Assembly (NCBI GenBank): GCA_955652215.1
Contig: CATPAX010000018.1
Location: forward strand, 1-9,250
Direction: 5' to 3'
DNA length: 9,250 nt
Origin: an uncultured Solirubrobacteraceae bacterium
GTDB taxonomy: Bacteria > Actinomycetota > Thermoleophilia > Solirubrobacterales > Solirubrobacteraceae
In this document: positions 6,828 to 9,250 of the stretch, one piece after another
Layout of the letters: each line of letters opens with the position of its first letter
How positions within the stretch are numbered: position 1 is the first letter of the stretch
Translations under genes and position numbers: made by a program
Notes under the pieces: generated by a model
What the model saw: the letters and a program-made list of their open reading frames with translations, nothing else
Database searches by the model: none
Told to the model about the DNA's origin: nothing

Positions 6828-8333
6828 GTGACGACCACCACCGCACCGACCGAGACCGCGGTCCGAACGCTGTCGAACTACGTCAACGGCCGGTGGGTGC
6901 CTGCGTCAGGCGATCGACAGCTCGACGTGCAGAACCCGGCGACGCTGGCGACGCTCGCTCGCGTCCCGCTCTCCACCCGCGAGGATCTCGAGGACGCGGT
7001 TCGTGCGGCGCGAGCCGCTTTCCCGAAGTGGCGGGCGCGCTCGACGATCGAACGCGCGCGGTGGCTGTTCTCGCTGCGCCAGGCGCTGGTAGACGAGCAT
7101 GAGGAGCTGGCACGGCTGGTGGTGCGCGAGATGGGCAAGACGATCGCCGACGCCCGCGCCGAGGTGGCCCGGATGATCGAGATGGTCGAATGCGCCACGG
7201 CGATCCCTACGACCATGCAGGGGCGGATCCTCGAGAACGTCGCGACCGGCGTCGACTGCGAGACGATTCGCCAGCCGGTCGGCGTCTGCGCGGCGATCGT
7301 CCCATTCAACTTCCCGGCGATGGTCCCGATGTGGTTCCTGCCGTTCGCGATCGCCTGCGGTAACACGTTCGTCCTGAAGCCCTCCGAGCAGGTTCCGATG
7401 ACCCAGAACCGGGTGTTCGAGCTGATCGACGGGCTCGAGCTGCCACCCGGCGTCGTCAATCTGGTCAATGGCGACGCCGAGGTAGTTGACGCGATCCTCG
7501 AGTCGCCGGGGATCGACGCGGTGTCGTTCGTCGGCTCGGCCCCTGTCGCCGCCAAGGTTTACTCCACGGCCGCGGCGCACGGCAAGCGCGTGCAGGCGCT
7601 CGGCGGCGCCAAGAACCACATGGTCGTGATGCCGGATGCCGTCATCGACCGCACTGTCGACGGGATCCTTTCGAGCGCCTTTGGCGCGGCCGGGCAGCGA
7701 TGCATGGCCGGCTCGGTGGTCGTGACAGTTGGCGATGCCCACGAGCAGCTGATCGGCCCGCTTTGCGACGCGGCCGGCAAGCTCCGGGTCGGCGACGGAC
7801 TCGATCCGGAAGTTGCGGTCGGCCCGGTGATCTCGACCCGGGCACGGGAGCGGATCGAGAACGCCGTCGAGGCAGCGCTCAGCGACGGGGCCGCGCTAGC
7901 ATTAGATGGGCGCTCGGATAACCAGGAGGGCGCATTCGTCGGCCCGACGATTCTCACCGACGTGCAGCCGGGGATGCAGATCATGGCCGACGAGGTGTTC
8001 GGACCGGTGCTGGTGATCGCGCGCGCAAACGATCTCGACGAGGCGATCGAGATCGTCAACTCGAGCCGCTTCGGCAACGGCACGTCGATCTTCACCGAGT
8101 CAGGCGCCGCCGTACGGCGCTACCGCCACGACGTCGAAGTCGGGATGGTGGGCGTCAACATCGGCGTCGCGGCACCGGTCGCCTTCTTCCCGTTCTCAGG
8201 GTGGAAAGGCTCGTTCTTCGGCGACCTTCACGCCCACGGCCCTGACGCGGTCGAGTTCTACACGCGGAAGAAGACCGTCACCTCGCGCTACTTCTCGGCC
8301 CGTCCCGGCGCGCGCCTGTTCGGCGAGCACTAG
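6828..8333 (+). CDS. mmsA: CoA-acylating methylmalonate-semialdehyde dehydrogenase
   Basis: The enzyme oxidises methylmalonate semialdehyde, or malonate semialdehyde, with NAD and CoA to propionyl-CoA or acetyl-CoA plus CO2. It acts in the cytoplasm in valine, beta-alanine/pyrimidine or myo-inositol breakdown. The 501 residues cover the whole aldehyde dehydrogenase fold: PFNFP (159-163), KPSE (184-187), FVGS (234-237), GGAKNH (259-264), the nucleophile Cys292 in FGAAGQRCMA, EVFGP (389-393), and the near-diagnostic C-terminus PFSGWKGSFFGDLHAHG followed by FYTRKKTVTSRYF. GGAKNH has Asn where hydrolytic relatives have the general-base Glu, as expected for the CoA-dependent branch. Arg115 and Arg291 align with two arginines tied to substrate handling in the Bacillus subtilis enzyme. 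The start is a GTG with a good ribosome site. No other valine or inositol gene is visible, so the pathway is undecided. Confidence 0.95.
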   Translation: MTTTTAPTETAVRTLSNYVNGRWVPASGDRQLDVQNPATLATLARVPLSTREDLEDAVRAARAAFPKWRARSTIERARWLFSLRQALVDEHEELARLVVREMGKTIADARAEVARMIEMVECATAIPTTMQGRILENVATGVDCETIRQPVGVCAAIVPFNFPAMVPMWFLPFAIACGNTFVLKPSEQVPMTQNRVFELIDGLELPPGVVNLVNGDAEVVDAILESPGIDAVSFVGSAPVAAKVYSTAAAHGKRVQALGGAKNHMVVMPDAVIDRTVDGILSSAFGAAGQRCMAGSVVVTVGDAHEQLIGPLCDAAGKLRVGDGLDPEVAVGPVISTRARERIENAVEAALSDGAALALDGRSDNQEGAFVGPTILTDVQPGMQIMADEVFGPVLVIARANDLDEAIEIVNSSRFGNGTSIFTESGAAVRRYRHDVEVGMVGVNIGVAAPVAFFPFSGWKGSFFGDLHAHGPDAVEFYTRKKTVTSRYFSARPGARLFGEH

Positions 8334-8352
8334 CGTCCGTATCGGCGGACGC
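8333..8352 (+). terminator. Hairpin at the end of the dehydrogenase gene
   Basis: The arms GCGTCCG (8333-8339) and CGGACGC (8346-8352) pair perfectly around a 6-base loop. The stem begins at the last base of the TAG stop codon. No T-tract follows, which is common for actinobacterial stem-type terminators, so termination is likely but not certain. Confidence 0.5.
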
Positions 8353-8418
8353 GGCAGCAGGTGTTGGGGGTCGCGCCGAGTAGGCCTTAGCTCTTGTAAG
8401 TCGCATGCCGAAGCGCTC

Positions 8419-8430
8419 TGGAACGTTCCA
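8419..8430. promoter_or_regulatory. Palindromic operator O1 for a LacI-type repressor
   Basis: TGGAACGTTCCA is a perfect 12-bp palindrome with a central CG, the form usual for LacI/GalR-family operators. It lies in the gap between the dehydrogenase and the LacI-family gene, 59 bp centre to centre from a near-copy. LacI-family genes are often autoregulated from such sites. Binding by the adjacent regulator is inferred. Confidence 0.7.
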
Positions 8431-8476
8431 CGCATGTTATGCACGGCCCGATCAGGCTTCGTGCCGCGCCGTGACC

Positions 8477-8490
8477 CTGGAACATTCCAG
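8477..8490. promoter_or_regulatory. Palindromic operator O2 overlapping the regulator promoter
   Basis: CTGGAACATTCCAG has 6-bp perfect arms; only the central pair departs from symmetry. It matches O1 at 11 of 12 shared positions. It sits immediately upstream of a TATGAT hexamer at 8492-8497, so a bound repressor would block the polymerase. I saw no third copy ahead of the dehydrogenase or the transporter operon. Confidence 0.7.
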
Positions 8491-8491
8491 A

Positions 8492-8497
8492 TATGAT
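8492..8497 (+). promoter_or_regulatory. Candidate -10 element of the LacI-family gene
   Basis: TATGAT matches the consensus TATAAT at five of six bases and stands out in GC-rich surroundings. The best upstream partner is GTGACC (8471-8476) with a short 15-bp spacer, so the -35 is weak. Transcription would start near 8503-8505, just before a TTG at 8506 in the regulator frame. Confidence 0.4.
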
Positions 8498-8556
8498 CGC
8501 CGCGCTTGGAAGTGCAGGCATCGCGTCCTCCGGGGAAGCAATCGCCGCACAGGCCG

Positions 8557-9250
8557 GTGCGCTCTCGCGGCCGCGGCTCCCGCAAGGCGCCCACGATTCA
8601 CGACGTCGCGGCGGCCGCGGGGGTCTCGAAGTCGACCGTTTCAAACGTGGTGCGGGGCGCCGAGGACGTCTCGGCGCCCACGCGCGAGCGAGTGCTTGCG
8701 GCGATCGAGCTGCTCGGCTGCACGCCAAACGCGATTGCGCGCCAGTTCGTCAAGCAGCGCACGACGATCCTGCGAGGCGCTGCTCGAGCATCGCGTGGCC
8801 GGGATCGTGTTCCTGGCGTACATCTCGCGAACAGACCAGCTCGAGGAAGCCCTTCGCCGCGCCGGGGTACCGATCGCGTTCCTCGGACTGAGCGAGCAGT
8901 GGGGCGATTCAGTAGGACCGCAGGATGCCCAGGGCGGAAGGCTGGCCACCGAGCACCTGATCGAGCTCGGCCACCGGCGAATCGCCTACGTGCGCACGCC
9001 GCTCGTCGAACGAAGCGGCGACTATGCCCGCCATAGCGGCTATCGGGCGGCGATGCGCCGAGCGGGTCTGACACCGCTGCCCCCGATCACCTGGCAGCCT
9101 GGCGGGCCGACGATCAGGCATGGGCGAGCAGAGTTGAGGCTGTCCGAGGCTATGCGCGGCCCGCAGGCACCGAGCGCCCTGTTCGTCTCAAACGACATCG
9201 GCGCGATCGCGATGCTGGAAGCATGCGAACGTGAGGCGCTCCGCGTCCCA
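8557..9250 (+). pseudogene. LacI-family transcriptional regulator, internally deleted and frameshifted, cut by the window end
   Basis: The first frame (8557 to about 8772) encodes the DNA-binding half: APTIHDVAAAAGVSKSTVSN is the helix-turn-helix, followed by RERVLAAIELLGCTPNAIAR and the hinge QFVKQRTTIL. At about 8773 homology jumps to another frame. From 8774 to 9250 it reads EALLEHRVAGIVFL, LATEHLIELGHRRIAYV, SGYRAAMRRAGLTP and ALFVSNDIGAIAMLEA, the periplasmic-binding-like effector domain. In intact relatives such as PurR, about 45-55 residues separate the TTIG hinge and the EALLE-type helix; here they are adjacent. So the gene has lost the first strand-helix units of the effector domain and changed frame. 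The GTG at 8557 is chosen for the N-terminus, with the TTG at 8506 as an alternative; neither has a clear ribosome site. An assembly error is possible. If real, the only translated product would be a DNA-binding fragment with an unrelated tail, ending at 9036. Confidence 0.8.

Noticed and set aside
6906..7742. Minus-strand open frame of 278 codons inside the dehydrogenase
   Set aside because: It is antisense to a well-conserved enzyme and shows no recognisable domain.
8765..8780. Programmed frameshift joining the two halves of the LacI gene
   Set aside because: Slipping frame would not restore the missing 45-55 residues, and no slippery run is present at the junction.
1..9250. CRISPR arrays, tRNA or rRNA genes, transposases
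   Set aside because: No regularly spaced direct repeats, no cloverleaf or rRNA-like stretch and no transposase-like protein were seen on either strand.

Overview
The window is high-GC DNA with strong G/C bias at third codon positions, many GTG starts, short or overlapping gene junctions and a lipoprotein with a Ser-rich linker. This fits a soil-type actinobacterium. The abundance of GATCG-like words and the protein style suggest a Thermoleophilia-like lineage, but that is an impression and was not tested.

Left half, minus strand (about 5988 down to 44): a complete five-gene peptide-type ABC importer operon, transcribed right to left. The order is a lipoprotein solute-binding protein, a DppC/OppC-type permease, a DppB/OppB-type permease, a DppD/OppD ATPase and a DppF/OppF ATPase. 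The last four genes overlap by 1 to 4 bases, so they are almost certainly co-transcribed and translationally coupled. A perfect 13-bp hairpin lies in the only real gap, between the binding protein and the first permease, and probably sets the expression ratio between them.

Middle (5989-6827): about 840 bases without an intact gene. It holds the leader and probable promoter of the transporter operon, a 20-bp inverted repeat, a 35-bp imperfect palindrome, and a decayed plus-strand gene. That remnant resembles the C-terminal part of an actinobacterial nucleotidyltransferase-like hypothetical protein and carries one frameshift and one internal TGA.

Right part, plus strand: an intact CoA-acylating methylmalonate-semialdehyde dehydrogenase gene (mmsA/iolA type), a short hairpin at its stop codon, then a LacI-family regulator running off the window end. 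Two TGGAAC-type palindromes lie in front of the regulator. The regulator looks broken: its DNA-binding half and its sugar-binding-like half are in different frames, and roughly 45-55 residues that should join them are missing.

A plausible overall picture is a catabolic island: uptake of a peptide-like or other small organic solute, a semialdehyde dehydrogenase feeding acyl-CoA metabolism, and a local repressor. The sequence does not show that these three units share a substrate. I found no convincing evidence of a new system. The items most worth a second look are the damaged LacI gene with its intact operators, the inter-cistronic hairpin, and the decayed gene next to the palindrome.
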